Positions 36,076-45,661 of a stretch of 53,183 nucleotides of DNA are shown piece by piece; positions within the stretch are counted from its first letter, which is position 1; each line of letters begins with the position of its first letter. Under the pieces are notes generated by a model. The model was not told the DNA's origin. It saw nothing but the letters and a program-made list of their open reading frames with translations, and did not search any database. Source of the stretch: Enterobacter cancerogenus (lineage in GTDB: Bacteria; Pseudomonadota; Gammaproteobacteria; Enterobacterales; Enterobacteriaceae); NCBI GenBank assembly GCA_000773965.1, contig JRUP01000005.1, positions 1-53,183 on the forward strand. The letters run 5' to 3'. A program made the position numbers and the translations under genes.

Positions 36076-36196
36076 AAATTAACATCTCTGTTGTCAGGGA
36101 TGATGATAACAAATGCGCGTCTTTCATATATTCAGACGTTGGGCGAACGGAAAAGTTTCATCGTTTTAAAAAAAATCTCAAAACAGGAGGTGACGT

Positions 36197-36712
36197 ATGC
36201 CACTACTGGATAGTTTTACTGTTGATCACACCATCATGGGCGCACCCGCTGTGCGCGTTGCAAAAACCATGAACACTCCGCATGGCGATACCATCACCGT
36301 TTTTGACCTGCGTTTCTGCCGTCCGAATATCGATATTCTGACTGAACGCGGCATCCATACGCTCGAGCACCTGTTTGCTGGCTTTATGCGTAATCACCTC
36401 AACGGTGATGGCGTGGAAATCGTTGATATCTCGCCAATGGGCTGCCGCACTGGCTTCTATATGAGCCTGATTGGTGAGCCTGATGAGCAGCGCGTAGCGA
36501 AAGCGTGGAAAGGGGCGATGGAAGACGTTCTGAAAGTGAAAGAACAGAGCCAGATCCCGGAATTGAATGAATATCAGTGTGGTAGCTACAAGCTGCACTC
36601 ACTTGACGAAGCGCAGCAGATCGCACGCAACGTGTTGGCGCATGAGATTGGCGTGAACCGTAATGAAGATCTGAAACTGCCGGCAGAGAAGCTGAAAGAG
36701 CTGCACATCTAG
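36197..36712 (+). CDS. luxS: S-ribosylhomocysteine lyase LuxS (AI-2 synthesis)
   Basis: A 171-residue metalloenzyme. Zinc/iron ligands are His54 and His58 (HTLEHLF) and Cys128 (QCGSY); Cys83 in MGCRTG is the catalytic cysteine. It cleaves S-ribosylhomocysteine into homocysteine and the precursor of autoinducer 2. A strong AGGAGGTGA lies before the ATG. Confidence 0.98.
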   Translation: MPLLDSFTVDHTIMGAPAVRVAKTMNTPHGDTITVFDLRFCRPNIDILTERGIHTLEHLFAGFMRNHLNGDGVEIVDISPMGCRTGFYMSLIGEPDEQRVAKAWKGAMEDVLKVKEQSQIPELNEYQCGSYKLHSLDEAQQIARNVLAHEIGVNRNEDLKLPAEKLKELHI

Positions 36713-36735
36713 TGCCTGCCTAAGCAGAAATGAAA

Positions 36736-36762
36736 ACGCCGCGATGTTCGCGGCGTTTTTTT
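36736..36762. terminator. Bidirectional terminator between luxS and corB
   Basis: ACGCCGCG pairs with CGCGGCGT and is followed by seven T on the plus strand and preceded by A residues, so it can serve both convergent genes. Confidence 0.9.
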
Positions 36763-36766
36763 GGCT

Positions 36767-38053
36767 TCAGGAACCGATGGAGGATTTCAGCGGATGGTGC
36801 GGGGTAATGCGCACCTGCTTCACCATGTTGTCTTGCACGTCGAGGATATCCACATCGTACTTACCGATTTTCACTCGCGTATCAACCAACGGAATCTCTT
36901 CCAGCGCTTCCAGCAGCATGCCATTAATGGTGCGCGCTTCGTCTTCGGGTAATGCCCAGTTAAAGGCTTTATTAATTTCACGCACGTTAGCGCTGCCTTC
37001 AATCAGCACTGAGCCATCATTCTGCGGCATCACTTCTTCCGCCAGCGAAGGAGACATAGACGTCGTAAAGTCGCCAACAATCTCTTCCAGAATGTCTTCA
37101 ATGGTCACCAGCCCTTTGATGTCACCATATTCATCGACTACTAAGCCGACTTTCTTCTTATTACGCTGGAATTTCACCAGCTGGACATTCAGCGGTGTAC
37201 CTTCCGGCACATAGTAAATTTCATCAGCGGCGCGCAGCAGGCGATCTTTGTTGAACTCTTTCTTCTCGGTCATCATGCGCCAGGCTTCACGCACGCGCAG
37301 CATGCCAACCGAATCATCCAGCGAATCGCGGAACAGCACGAGCCGGCCATGCGGGGAGTTACTCAGTTGGCGAACAATCGATTTCCAGTCGTCGTTGACG
37401 TTAATGCCGACAATTTCATTGCGTGGCACCATGATGTCATCAACACTGACCTTTTCCAGGTCCAGCACCGACAGCAGCATGTCCTGATTACGACGTGACA
37501 TCAGTGAGCGCGACTCATAGACAATGGTACGCAACTCTTCCTTACTTAGGGCTGAACTGATGGAGCCTTCCGTTTTGATACCAACCATGCGCATCAGAAT
37601 GCGGGTAATGGTGTTGAGCAGCCAGACCAAAGGCAGCATCACATACTGCAGCGGCGCCAGCAGCACGCTGCTGGGATAGGCGACTTTTTCGGGGTAAAGC
37701 GCTGCAATGGTTTTCGGCAGCACTTCAGCAAACACCAGCACCACAAAAGTCAGGATCCCGGTGGCAATTGCCACACCCGCATCGCCGTAAAGACGCATAC
37801 CGACAATGGTACCCAATGCGGAAGCCAGGATATTCACGAGGTTGTTGCCTATCAGCACCAGGCTGATTAAGCGATCAGGACGGCGTAAAAGTTTTTCGAC
37901 ACGACGAGCCGCGCGATTACCGCTTTTGGCTTTGTGGCGCAATTTATAACGATTGAGCGTCATCATGCCGGTCTCTGAACCGGAGAAGTACGCAGAGACC
38001 AGCACCATGATGACCAGCGTAACGATCAGCGTGGTGGTTGAAACATGTTCCAA
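36767..38053 (-). CDS. corB: CorB, CNNM-type membrane protein (magnesium efflux related)
   Basis: A 428-residue protein matching E. coli YfjD/CorB. It has an N-terminal DUF21 membrane domain (EHVSTTTLIVTL, ISLVLIGNNLVNILASALGT), a CBS pair (VDDIMVPRNEIVGI; GLVVDEYGDIKGLVTIEDI) and a C-terminal CorC/HlyC domain. CorB has been linked to cobalt and magnesium export. It is followed on the same strand, upstream, by ypjD. Confidence 0.95.
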   Translation of the reverse strand: MEHVSTTTLIVTLVIMVLVSAYFSGSETGMMTLNRYKLRHKAKSGNRAARRVEKLLRRPDRLISLVLIGNNLVNILASALGTIVGMRLYGDAGVAIATGILTFVVLVFAEVLPKTIAALYPEKVAYPSSVLLAPLQYVMLPLVWLLNTITRILMRMVGIKTEGSISSALSKEELRTIVYESRSLMSRRNQDMLLSVLDLEKVSVDDIMVPRNEIVGINVNDDWKSIVRQLSNSPHGRLVLFRDSLDDSVGMLRVREAWRMMTEKKEFNKDRLLRAADEIYYVPEGTPLNVQLVKFQRNKKKVGLVVDEYGDIKGLVTIEDILEEIVGDFTTSMSPSLAEEVMPQNDGSVLIEGSANVREINKAFNWALPEDEARTINGMLLEALEEIPLVDTRVKIGKYDVDILDVQDNMVKQVRITPHHPLKSSIGS

Positions 38054-38066
38054 CGAAAAAATTCCT

Positions 38067-38861
38067 TTAGTGAGAAGTGAGCAGGTGCTGAAGCACGCGA
38101 CTGCCGAAGTAGGCCATGGTCAGCAGCAGTGCACCACCGCAGTTAAACCAGACGACGCGGCGTCCGCGCCAGCCCTCATGATAGTGTCCCCAGAGCAGAA
38201 CGATATAAACAAACCAGGCAAGAATGGACAGCACCGCTTTATCGACATTCTCCGCGCTAAACAGGTTATGCATGAAGAACAGACCGGTACACAGCACCAG
38301 CGTCAACAGCACTACACCAATTTGCGTGATATGAAACATCTTACGCTCAATACTCAGCAGCGGCGGCATATCCTGGGTGAAAGCCAGTTTCTTATTTTTT
38401 AACTGGTAATCAATCCATGCCAGCTGCAGCGCATACAGTGCCGCGATAATCAGCGTGGCGTAGGCAAACAGCGACAGGCCGATATGGATCATCATGCCCG
38501 GCGTGGTTTCGAGATGGGTAATAAAGGCATTCGGCACAAAGGTGGCGAAGGCGAGGTTAATCAAGGCAAAGCCGTAGACAATTGGCAACAGTAACCAACC
38601 GCGATTGCGCGATGCAACGATGGTCATGATCGCGCAGATCAGCAAACTCACCAGCGAACCGATATTTAGCAGGCTGAGGTTTTGTCCGTTATCGACGGCA
38701 AAAATGCGTTGTTGCAGTGCAACCGCATGGGCGATCAACGCGACGCAAGCAGAAATTACGGCAAAACGACGCCAGCCACCGTTGCGTTTCAGCAGGCTGG
38801 GGATGATCAATGCAAGACTGAGGGAGTAGGCGAACAGCGCCACGATCGCGAAAACGAACAT
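38067..38861 (-). CDS. ypjD: YpjD, CcsA-family inner membrane protein
   Basis: A 264-residue protein with eight or so membrane helices and the cytochrome c assembly protein family pattern (TTPGMMIHIGLSLFAYATL, VLLWGHYHEGWRGRR). The ATG at 38861 follows AAAGGA and gives the E. coli-like N-terminus; the open frame starts further upstream. Read leftward into corB. Confidence 0.92.
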   Translation of the reverse strand: MFVFAIVALFAYSLSLALIIPSLLKRNGGWRRFAVISACVALIAHAVALQQRIFAVDNGQNLSLLNIGSLVSLLICAIMTIVASRNRGWLLLPIVYGFALINLAFATFVPNAFITHLETTPGMMIHIGLSLFAYATLIIAALYALQLAWIDYQLKNKKLAFTQDMPPLLSIERKMFHITQIGVVLLTLVLCTGLFFMHNLFSAENVDKAVLSILAWFVYIVLLWGHYHEGWRGRRVVWFNCGGALLLTMAYFGSRVLQHLLTSH

Positions 38862-38966
38862 AGATCCTTTCAGGTGTCGGTCAGATAAGGAAAAAACCAG
38901 TATAGCGCCAGCTGCATCAGGCTCCAAACGATCTGAAGGTCAATTGCAGAGATCGCTGTGGCTTCG

Positions 38967-38975
38967 TGCTATAAT
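38967..38975 (+). promoter_or_regulatory. Extended -10 promoter of ffh
   Basis: TGCTATAAT is a perfect extended -10 element 53 bases before the ffh start. No good -35 is needed for such promoters and none is seen at the right distance. Confidence 0.65.
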
Positions 38976-39027
38976 CCGCCGCATTGTGCCGCCCAGGCGG
39001 CCTCGCTACGGTCCTAAGTGAGAGAGC

Positions 39028-40389
39028 ATGTTTGATAATTTAACCGATCGTTTGTCGCAATCCCTGCGCAACATCAGCGGCCGCGGAAGGCTGACCGAAG
39101 ACAACATTAAAGACACCTTGCGTGAAGTGCGCATGGCATTGCTGGAAGCGGACGTTGCCCTGCCGGTCGTGCGTGAGTTCATCAATCGCGTGAAAGAAGC
39201 GGCGGTAGGGCAGGATGTAAACAAAAGCCTGACGCCTGGCCAGGAATTTATCAAAATTGTTCGCAACGAGCTGGTTGCGGCAATGGGTGCAGAAAATAAT
39301 GCGCTCAATCTGAACGCACAGCCGCCAGCTGTGGTGTTAATGGCGGGCCTGCAGGGTGCGGGTAAAACCACGAGCGTGGCGAAGCTGGGTAAGTTCCTGC
39401 GCGAGAAGCATAAGAAGAAAGTGCTGGTGGTATCTGCCGACGTTTATCGCCCGGCGGCGATTAAACAGCTGGAAACACTGGCGCAGCAGGTTGGCGTGGA
39501 CTTCTGTCCTTCCGATCTGAGCCAAAAGCCTGTCGACATCGTGAAGAACGCGCTGAAAGAAGCGAAGCTGCAATTCTACGACGTGTTGCTGGTGGATACC
39601 GCCGGTCGTCTGCACGTTGATGAAGCGATGATGGACGAGATCAAACAGGTACACGCTGCGATCAATCCGGTGGAAACCTTGTTTGTGGTCGATGCCATGA
39701 CCGGTCAGGATGCGGCAAACACGGCAAAAGCCTTCAATGAAGCGCTGCCACTGACGGGTGTGATTCTGACGAAAGTGGATGGTGATGCGCGCGGTGGTGC
39801 GGCGCTGTCTATTCGTCATATTACCGGCAAGCCGATTAAATTCATGGGTATGGGTGAGAAAACGGAAGCACTGGAAGCGTTTTATCCAGACCGTATCGCC
39901 TCACGCATCCTCGGCATGGGCGACGTACTGTCGCTGATCGAAGATATCGAGAGTAAAGTTGACCGCGAACAGGCGGAGAAGCTGGCGAAGAAACTCAAAA
40001 CCGGTGATGGCTTTGATCTCAACGACTTCCTCGATCAGTTGAAGCAGATGCGCAACATGGGCGGCATGGCCAGCCTGATGGGTAAGCTGCCGGGCATGGG
40101 GCAGTTACCAGACAACGTGAAGTCGCAGATGGATGACAAAGTGCTGGTGCGTATGGAGGCGATCATCAATTCGATGACCACCAAAGAGCGTCAGAAACCG
40201 GAAATCATCAAGGGCTCACGCAAGCGCCGTATTGCCACCGGTTCAGGTATGCAGGTGCAGGACGTTAACCGTTTATTGAAACAGTTCGACGACATGCAGC
40301 GCATGATGAAGAAAATGAAGAAGGGTGGCATGGCCAAAATGATGCGTGGCATGAAAGGTATGATGCCGCCCGGATTCCCCGGTCGCTAA
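39028..40389 (+). CDS. ffh: Ffh, signal recognition particle GTPase
   Basis: A 453-residue protein, the same length as in E. coli. The N domain is followed by the G domain (GLQGAGKTTS, DTAGRLHVDE, TKVDGDARGG) and a methionine-rich M domain that ends MMRGMKGMMPPGFPGR. With 4.5S RNA it targets inner membrane proteins. Confidence 0.98.
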   Translation: MFDNLTDRLSQSLRNISGRGRLTEDNIKDTLREVRMALLEADVALPVVREFINRVKEAAVGQDVNKSLTPGQEFIKIVRNELVAAMGAENNALNLNAQPPAVVLMAGLQGAGKTTSVAKLGKFLREKHKKKVLVVSADVYRPAAIKQLETLAQQVGVDFCPSDLSQKPVDIVKNALKEAKLQFYDVLLVDTAGRLHVDEAMMDEIKQVHAAINPVETLFVVDAMTGQDAANTAKAFNEALPLTGVILTKVDGDARGGAALSIRHITGKPIKFMGMGEKTEALEAFYPDRIASRILGMGDVLSLIEDIESKVDREQAEKLAKKLKTGDGFDLNDFLDQLKQMRNMGGMASLMGKLPGMGQLPDNVKSQMDDKVLVRMEAIINSMTTKERQKPEIIKGSRKRRIATGSGMQVQDVNRLLKQFDDMQRMMKKMKKGGMAKMMRGMKGMMPPGFPGR

Positions 40390-40427
40390 GGCGAGCGGCA
40401 CACAGCCAGAAAATTAACACGCTCAGG

Positions 40428-40455
40428 TTGCTTTTTTCGCCAAAATGAGTAAAAT
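40428..40455 (+). promoter_or_regulatory. Promoter of the rpsP-rimM-trmD-rplS operon
   Basis: TTGCTT and TAAAAT are 16 bases apart, 77 bases before rpsP. Confidence 0.55.
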
Positions 40456-40473
40456 TTTCGGGCTTTTTATATT

Positions 40474-40509
40474 GCGCTCGGGTTCCATCCCTCGATGGAG
40501 CCCGAGCGC
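40474..40509 (+). terminator. Long hairpin in the rpsP leader
   Basis: GCGCTCGGG...TCCAT pairs with ATGGA...CCCGAGCGC, a stem of about 14 pairs, followed by TTTATT. It may end ffh transcripts or act as an attenuator in the ribosomal protein operon leader. Confidence 0.6.
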
Positions 40510-40531
40510 TTTATTAACTAATGAGGATGTT

Positions 40532-40780
40532 ATGGTTACAATTCGTTTGGCACGTCACGGCGCGAAAAAGCGTCCGTTCTATCAGGTCGTCGTTACTGAC
40601 AGCCGCAATGCGCGTAATGGTCGTTTCATCGAGCGCGTAGGTTTCTTCAACCCGATCGCTTCTGGTCAGGCTGAAGGTCTGCGTCTGGATCTGGACCGTA
40701 TTGAGCACTGGGTTGGCCAGGGCGCAACGCTTTCTGATCGCGTTAACGCGCTGATCAAAGAAGCAAAAAAAGCAGCTTAA
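40532..40780 (+). CDS. rpsP: Ribosomal protein bS16
   Basis: An 82-residue protein, the E. coli length, starting [18 protein letters not shown]. The ATG at 40532 follows GAGGA; the longer open frame from 40445 covers the leader hairpin and is not used. First gene of the operon with rimM, trmD and rplS. Confidence 0.98.
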   Translation: MVTIRLARHGAKKRPFYQVVVTDSRNARNGRFIERVGFFNPIASGQAEGLRLDLDRIEHWVGQGATLSDRVNALIKEAKKAA

Positions 40781-40798
40781 TCTGTCACGGTGGTTAGC

Positions 40799-41347
40799 AT
40801 GAGCATTAAACCTGCCGCACAGCCTCTCGTTAACCCAATTGTATTGGGGAAAATGGGGGCCGCTTACGGCATTCGAGGTTGGCTCAAAGTGTTTTCCTCC
40901 ACTGAAGACGCTGAAAGCATCTTCGACTACCAACCCTGGTTCATCCAGCGCGCCGGTAAATGGCAGCAGGTCGAACTGGAAGGTTGGAAGCACCACAATC
41001 AGGACCTGATCATCAAAGTCAAAGGCATTGACGATCGGGACGCTGCGGCACAGTTAACCAATTGCGAAATTACGGTTGATTCTGCTCAGCTGCCAGCGCT
41101 GGAAGAGGGTGATTACTACTGGAAAGACCTTATGGGTTGCAAAGTGGTAAACCTCGACGGTTACGAAATGGGCAAAGTCATTGATTTGATGGAAACCGGT
41201 TCGAACGACGTTCTCGTCGTTAAGGCAAACCTGAAAGATGCATTCGGTGCGCAAGAGCGGTTAATCCCGTTTCTTGATGAACAGGTTATCAAGAAAGTCG
41301 ATCTCTCTACTGGCACGATTGAAGTAGATTGGGATCCTGGTTTTTGA
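40799..41347 (+). CDS. rimM: RimM, 16S rRNA processing/30S maturation factor
   Basis: A 182-residue protein with the RimM N-terminal barrel ([20 protein letters not shown]) and C-terminal PRC-like part ([25 protein letters not shown]). It binds S19 and helps mature the 30S head. The start at 40799 gives the exact E. coli length. Confidence 0.97.
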   Translation: MSIKPAAQPLVNPIVLGKMGAAYGIRGWLKVFSSTEDAESIFDYQPWFIQRAGKWQQVELEGWKHHNQDLIIKVKGIDDRDAAAQLTNCEITVDSAQLPALEEGDYYWKDLMGCKVVNLDGYEMGKVIDLMETGSNDVLVVKANLKDAFGAQERLIPFLDEQVIKKVDLSTGTIEVDWDPGF

Positions 41348-41382
41348 TCTCCGGACAATCCGGTAACGTAACGGCGAACGCG

Positions 41383-42147
41383 ATGTGGATTGGTGTTATT
41401 AGCCTGTTTCCAGAGATGTTTCGCGCTATTACCGAGTACGGGGTAACTGGCCGGGCAGTAAAAAATGGCCTGCTCAACATTCAAAGCTGGAGTCCTCGTG
41501 ACTTCGCGCACGACCGGCACCGTACCGTGGATGAACGTCCTTACGGCGGCGGACCGGGAATGTTGATGATGGTGCAACCCTTACGGGATGCTATCCACGC
41601 AGCGAAAGCGGCGGCGGGAGAAGGTGCCAGGGTGATTTATCTTTCACCTCAGGGTCGCAAACTGGACCAACAGGGCGTTTGCGAACTGGCGACCAACCAG
41701 AAGATGATTCTGGTGTGTGGTCGTTATGAAGGGATTGATGAGCGCGTGATTCATACTGAGATTGATGAAGAATGGTCAATCGGTGATTACGTACTCAGTG
41801 GTGGTGAGCTACCAGCCATGACGTTGATTGATTCAGTCGCCCGGTTTATCCCCGGCGTATTGGGCAAGCAGGCGTCAGCCGATGAGGATTCGTTCTCGGA
41901 TGGTTTACTGGATTGCCCGCACTACACCCGACCTGAAGTGTTAGAAGGGATGGAGGTTCCGCCAGTCTTACTGTCGGGCAACCATGCCGATATTCGCCGC
42001 TGGCGCCTGAAACAGTCGCTAGGCCGTACCTGGCTAAGAAGACCTGAACTTCTGGAAAACCTGGCTCTGACTGAAGAGCAAGCACGGTTGCTAAATGAGT
42101 TCCAACGGGAACATCAGCAGCAACAAAACCATCAGGTGGAAGAGTAA
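41383..42147 (+). CDS. trmD: TrmD, tRNA (guanine-N1)-methyltransferase
   Basis: A 254-residue SPOUT enzyme starting [13 protein letters not shown]. The knot region carries [13 protein letters not shown] and [15 protein letters not shown]. It methylates G37 of tRNAs and prevents frameshifting. The ATG at 41383 is 35 bases after rimM. Confidence 0.98.
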   Translation: MWIGVISLFPEMFRAITEYGVTGRAVKNGLLNIQSWSPRDFAHDRHRTVDERPYGGGPGMLMMVQPLRDAIHAAKAAAGEGARVIYLSPQGRKLDQQGVCELATNQKMILVCGRYEGIDERVIHTEIDEEWSIGDYVLSGGELPAMTLIDSVARFIPGVLGKQASADEDSFSDGLLDCPHYTRPEVLEGMEVPPVLLSGNHADIRRWRLKQSLGRTWLRRPELLENLALTEEQARLLNEFQREHQQQQNHQVEE

Positions 42148-42157
42148 TCTTCCCTGA

Positions 42158-42541
<384 letters not shown>

Positions 42542-42567
42542 GCGACATCCCAAAGTTAATAGCAAAC

Positions 42568-42602
42568 AAGGGGTTGGCCTAAGGGCCAGCCCCTTTTTTT
42601 TA
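42568..42602 (+). terminator. Terminator after rplS
   Basis: AAGGGGTTGGCC pairs with GGCCAGCCCCTT (one G-T pair), followed by eight T or more. Confidence 0.93.
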
Positions 42603-43121
42603 TGGTCGCTTGAGATGGTAAATCGCGCTATTCACTGGGCCGCTATCAAGAATGATTAAACCATAGCGGCAATCGATAAACTCAAAACCACTGCGCAATG
42701 CCACGGCACGGCTGGCATGATTCTCCTCAGCAGCGATAATCTCCAGTAAGGGAATCTGCGCGTGCTTGAAGCCAAAGTCCACCAATTGAGCCACTGCACG
42801 TGTTGCGACACCTTGCCTTTGTGCATCGCTGCGAACCCAATAGCCTAATGCACTAAATTCCCCAAGCCGCTGTGCGAATCTGATGCCTGCGCCGCCGAGT
42901 AACCGATCATTGCTATCGACAATAGCGAACTCTTCCGCTTCACCGTTACTACGCTGCATATGGGTGAAGTTAATCCAGTTAGTGGCTTCCTCTGCCCGAT
43001 AATCGTGATGCGCCCATACCATCCATGGCAGCAGGCTGTTGAGAGACTGATTGACCGCCGCAGTAAAGGCGCCAGCATCCTGTAGAACGAAAGGGCGTAG
43101 GGCGATGATAGAGGTAGACAT
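42600..43121 (-). CDS. GNAT acetyltransferase, RimJ/RimL-like
   Basis: A 173-residue N-acetyltransferase. ALGYWVRSDAQRQGVATRAV holds the acetyl-CoA binding (Q/R)xxGxG/A-type motif, and EENHASRAVALRSGFE is the usual C-terminal mark of ribosomal-protein acetyltransferases. The ATG at 43121 (MSTSIIALRPF) begins the domain; an upstream start at 43181 is possible. Its target is unknown. Confidence 0.87.
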   Translation of the reverse strand: MSTSIIALRPFVLQDAGAFTAAVNQSLNSLLPWMVWAHHDYRAEEATNWINFTHMQRSNGEAEEFAIVDSNDRLLGGAGIRFAQRLGEFSALGYWVRSDAQRQGVATRAVAQLVDFGFKHAQIPLLEIIAAEENHASRAVALRSGFEFIDCRYGLIILDSGPVNSAIYHLKRP

Positions 43122-43200
43122 CCTGGGATCCTGGAAAACGATGAATGGCAAAATGTTAATGGAAAAAGAGGGTGTTGGCATTTTTCCAATAAAGGTAGAT

Positions 43201-43218
43201 TGTAAAATAAAGTTTACA
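43201..43218 (+). promoter_or_regulatory. Strong TyrR box upstream of aroF
   Basis: TGTAAA-N6-TTTACA matches the TyrR consensus at every fixed position. It is 203 bases before the aroF start code and 80 bases before the divergent GNAT gene start. Confidence 0.85.
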
Positions 43219-43333
43219 TTAATTGCTTTGTGCTAGATAAGTGTTTTTGAATTAACTTGATGTATTTAAAGTATTTTTAGTCTTGTTTTTGTGGTTATTA
43301 TTAATGGTGGTAATAAAAGTGTACATTCACGGA

Positions 43334-43362
43334 TTGCAAGATGTACATGTTGTGGTACAGTA
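43334..43362 (+). promoter_or_regulatory. aroF promoter with overlapping weak TyrR box
   Basis: TTGCAA and TACAGT are 17 bases apart. The 18-base palindrome TGTACATGTTGTGGTACA at 43342-43359 lies within it and fits a weaker TyrR site. This gives tyrosine-dependent repression by cooperation with the strong upstream box, as in E. coli aroF. Confidence 0.65.
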
Positions 43363-43420
43363 AGCGCCATCCTCAGTGAGGATCCCAAACCGCATACACG
43401 AGTTAAAAAGGATCGCCATC

Positions 43421-44500
43421 ATGCAGAAAGACGCGCTGAACAATGTGCATATCGCCGACGAACAAATTTTAATCACCCCGCAAGAGCTGAAAGCGAAGTT
43501 CCCGCTTACTGCGGCTCAGGAAGCGCAGATTGCTGCTTCTCGTCAGACCATTGCCGATATTATTGCTGGTCGCGATCCGCGCCTGCTGGTGGTCTGTGGT
43601 CCTTGTTCAATTCACGATACCGAAGCCGCACTGGAATATGCTCGTCAGCTGCAAACTCTCTCTGCACAGTTGAAGGATCAGCTGTATATCGTTATGCGCG
43701 TTTATTTTGAAAAGCCCCGTACCACCGTTGGCTGGAAGGGGCTGATCAACGATCCTTACATGAACAACTCATTTGATATGGAAGCCGGGCTGCACATTGC
43801 GCGTCAGCTGCTGGTGAACCTGGTGGAAATGGGCCTGCCGCTGGCAACTGAAGCACTGGATCCTAACAGCCCACAATACTTGGGCGATCTGTTTAGCTGG
43901 TCTGCGATCGGTGCCCGTACTACCGAGTCACAAACACACCGCGAGATGGCTTCTGGTTTATCAATGCCTGTCGGCTTCAAAAACGGCACTGATGGCAGCC
44001 TGGGCACCGCAATCAACGCCATGCGCGCTGCAGCGATGCCACACCGTTTTGTCGGCATCAATCAGGCGGGGCAGGTTTGCCTGTTACAGACTCAGGGCAA
44101 CCCGGATGGCCACGTAATCCTGCGTGGTGGTAAAGCGCCTAACTACGGTCCTGAAGATGTTGCGCAGTGTGAAAAAGAGATGCTGAAAGCGGGACTGCGT
44201 CCGGCCTTAATGATAGATTGCAGCCATGGTAATTCTAATAAAGACTATCGCCGTCAGCCTGGCGTAGCCGAGTCGGCTATTGCGCAGATTAAAGATGGAA
44301 ATCGTTCCATTATTGGCCTGATGCTGGAAAGCAATATTCACGAAGGCAATCAGTCTTCTGAGCAGCCACGTAGCGAAATGAAATACGGTGTTTCCGTCAC
44401 GGATGCCTGTATCAACTGGGAAACCACGGAAACCTTGCTGCGTGAAATCCATCAGGATCTGCAGGGAGTGCTGTCGGCACGTCTGTCACACGAGGAATAA
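43421..44500 (+). CDS. aroF: DAHP synthase, tyrosine-sensitive type
   Basis: A 359-residue class I 3-deoxy-arabino-heptulosonate-7-phosphate synthase (VVCGPCSIHD, MRVYFEKPRTTVGWKG, IDCSHGNSNKDY). The tyrosine-regulated isozyme is assigned because tyrA follows at once and TyrR boxes precede. It condenses PEP and erythrose-4-phosphate, the first step of the shikimate pathway. The start at 43421 has AAGGA upstream. Confidence 0.95.
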   Translation: MQKDALNNVHIADEQILITPQELKAKFPLTAAQEAQIAASRQTIADIIAGRDPRLLVVCGPCSIHDTEAALEYARQLQTLSAQLKDQLYIVMRVYFEKPRTTVGWKGLINDPYMNNSFDMEAGLHIARQLLVNLVEMGLPLATEALDPNSPQYLGDLFSWSAIGARTTESQTHREMASGLSMPVGFKNGTDGSLGTAINAMRAAAMPHRFVGINQAGQVCLLQTQGNPDGHVILRGGKAPNYGPEDVAQCEKEMLKAGLRPALMIDCSHGNSNKDYRRQPGVAESAIAQIKDGNRSIIGLMLESNIHEGNQSSEQPRSEMKYGVSVTDACINWETTETLLREIHQDLQGVLSARLSHEE

Positions 44501-44506
44501 AGAGTC

Positions 44507-45628
44507 ATGGTGGCTGAACTGACCGCGCTACGCGATCAAATTGATGAAGTCGATAAAGCCCTGCTTGGGCTATTAGCCAAACGCCTTGAGCTGGTAGCTG
44601 AAGTAGGTGAGGTCAAAAGCCGTTATGGTTTGCCGATTTATGTGCCAGAACGTGAAGCCAGCATGTTGGCTTCACGTCGTCAGGAAGCTGAAGCGCTCGG
44701 CGTTTCGCCAGATCTGATTGAAGATGTCTTACGTCGCCTGATGCGTGAATCTTATGCGCATGAAAACGACAAAGGCTTCAAAACGCTCTGCCCAACGCTG
44801 CGCCCGGTGGTGATTGTTGGTGGGCGTGGCCAGATGGGGCGCTTGTTTGAAAAGATGCTCAATCTGTCAGGTTACCAGGTCCGTATTCTGGATAAGGGCG
44901 ATTGGGATCGTTCTAAAGAGCTGCTCAAAGATGCGGGCATGGTCATCATCAGTGTGCCCATTCATCTGACCGAGCAGATCATCGCTGAACTGCCAACGCT
45001 GCCAGAAGATTGCATCCTGGTGGATTTGGCATCGGTGAAGAACCGTCCACTGCAGGCGATGCTGGCGGCGCATACTGGCCCGGTGCTGGGCTTGCATCCG
45101 ATGTTTGGCCCGGATAGCGGTAGCCTGGCGAAGCAGGTGGTGGTGTGGTGTGATGGTCGTCAGCCAGAAGCCTATCAGTGGTTCCTGGAGCAGATTCAGG
45201 TTTGGGGCGCGCGTTTACATCGCATCAGCGCGGTCGAGCATGACCAGAACATGGCCTTTATCCAGGCGCTGCGTCACTTTGCCACTTTTGCCTATGGTTT
45301 GCATTTAGCGGAAGAGAACGTCAACCTTGATCAACTGTTGGCGCTGTCCTCACCGATTTATCGCCTGGAACTGGCGATGGTTGGTCGACTGTTTGCTCAG
45401 GACCCGCAGCTTTACGCAGACATCATCATGTCTTCGGAGAGTAATCTGGCGCTGATTAAGCGTTATTACCAGCGCTTTGGTGATGCGATTAAATTGCTGG
45501 AGCAGGGCGATAAACAGGCGTTCATCAAGAGCTTTGAAGGTGTGGCGCACTGGTTTGGTGATTACGCTCAACGCTTCCTGGTGGAAAGCCGAAGCATGTT
45601 GCGTTCGGCTAACGATAGCCGGCAATAA
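44507..45628 (+). CDS. tyrA: Chorismate mutase/prephenate dehydrogenase
   Basis: A 373-residue fusion. Residues 1-90 are an AroQ chorismate mutase ([20 protein letters not shown]), and from about 100 an NAD-binding prephenate dehydrogenase ([33 protein letters not shown]). It makes 4-hydroxyphenylpyruvate for tyrosine. It lies six bases after aroF in one TyrR-controlled operon. Confidence 0.97.
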   Translation: MVAELTALRDQIDEVDKALLGLLAKRLELVAEVGEVKSRYGLPIYVPEREASMLASRRQEAEALGVSPDLIEDVLRRLMRESYAHENDKGFKTLCPTLRPVVIVGGRGQMGRLFEKMLNLSGYQVRILDKGDWDRSKELLKDAGMVIISVPIHLTEQIIAELPTLPEDCILVDLASVKNRPLQAMLAAHTGPVLGLHPMFGPDSGSLAKQVVVWCDGRQPEAYQWFLEQIQVWGARLHRISAVEHDQNMAFIQALRHFATFAYGLHLAEENVNLDQLLALSSPIYRLELAMVGRLFAQDPQLYADIIMSSESNLALIKRYYQRFGDAIKLLEQGDKQAFIKSFEGVAHWFGDYAQRFLVESRSMLRSANDSRQ

Positions 45629-45633
45629 AAGAG

Positions 45634-45658
45634 AAGGCATCCGCAAGGATGCCTTTTT
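45634..45658. terminator. Bidirectional terminator between tyrA and pheA
   Basis: AAGGCATCC pairs with GGATGCCTT around GCAA with T runs on both strands, between convergent genes. Confidence 0.92.
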
Positions 45659-45661
45659 CAC

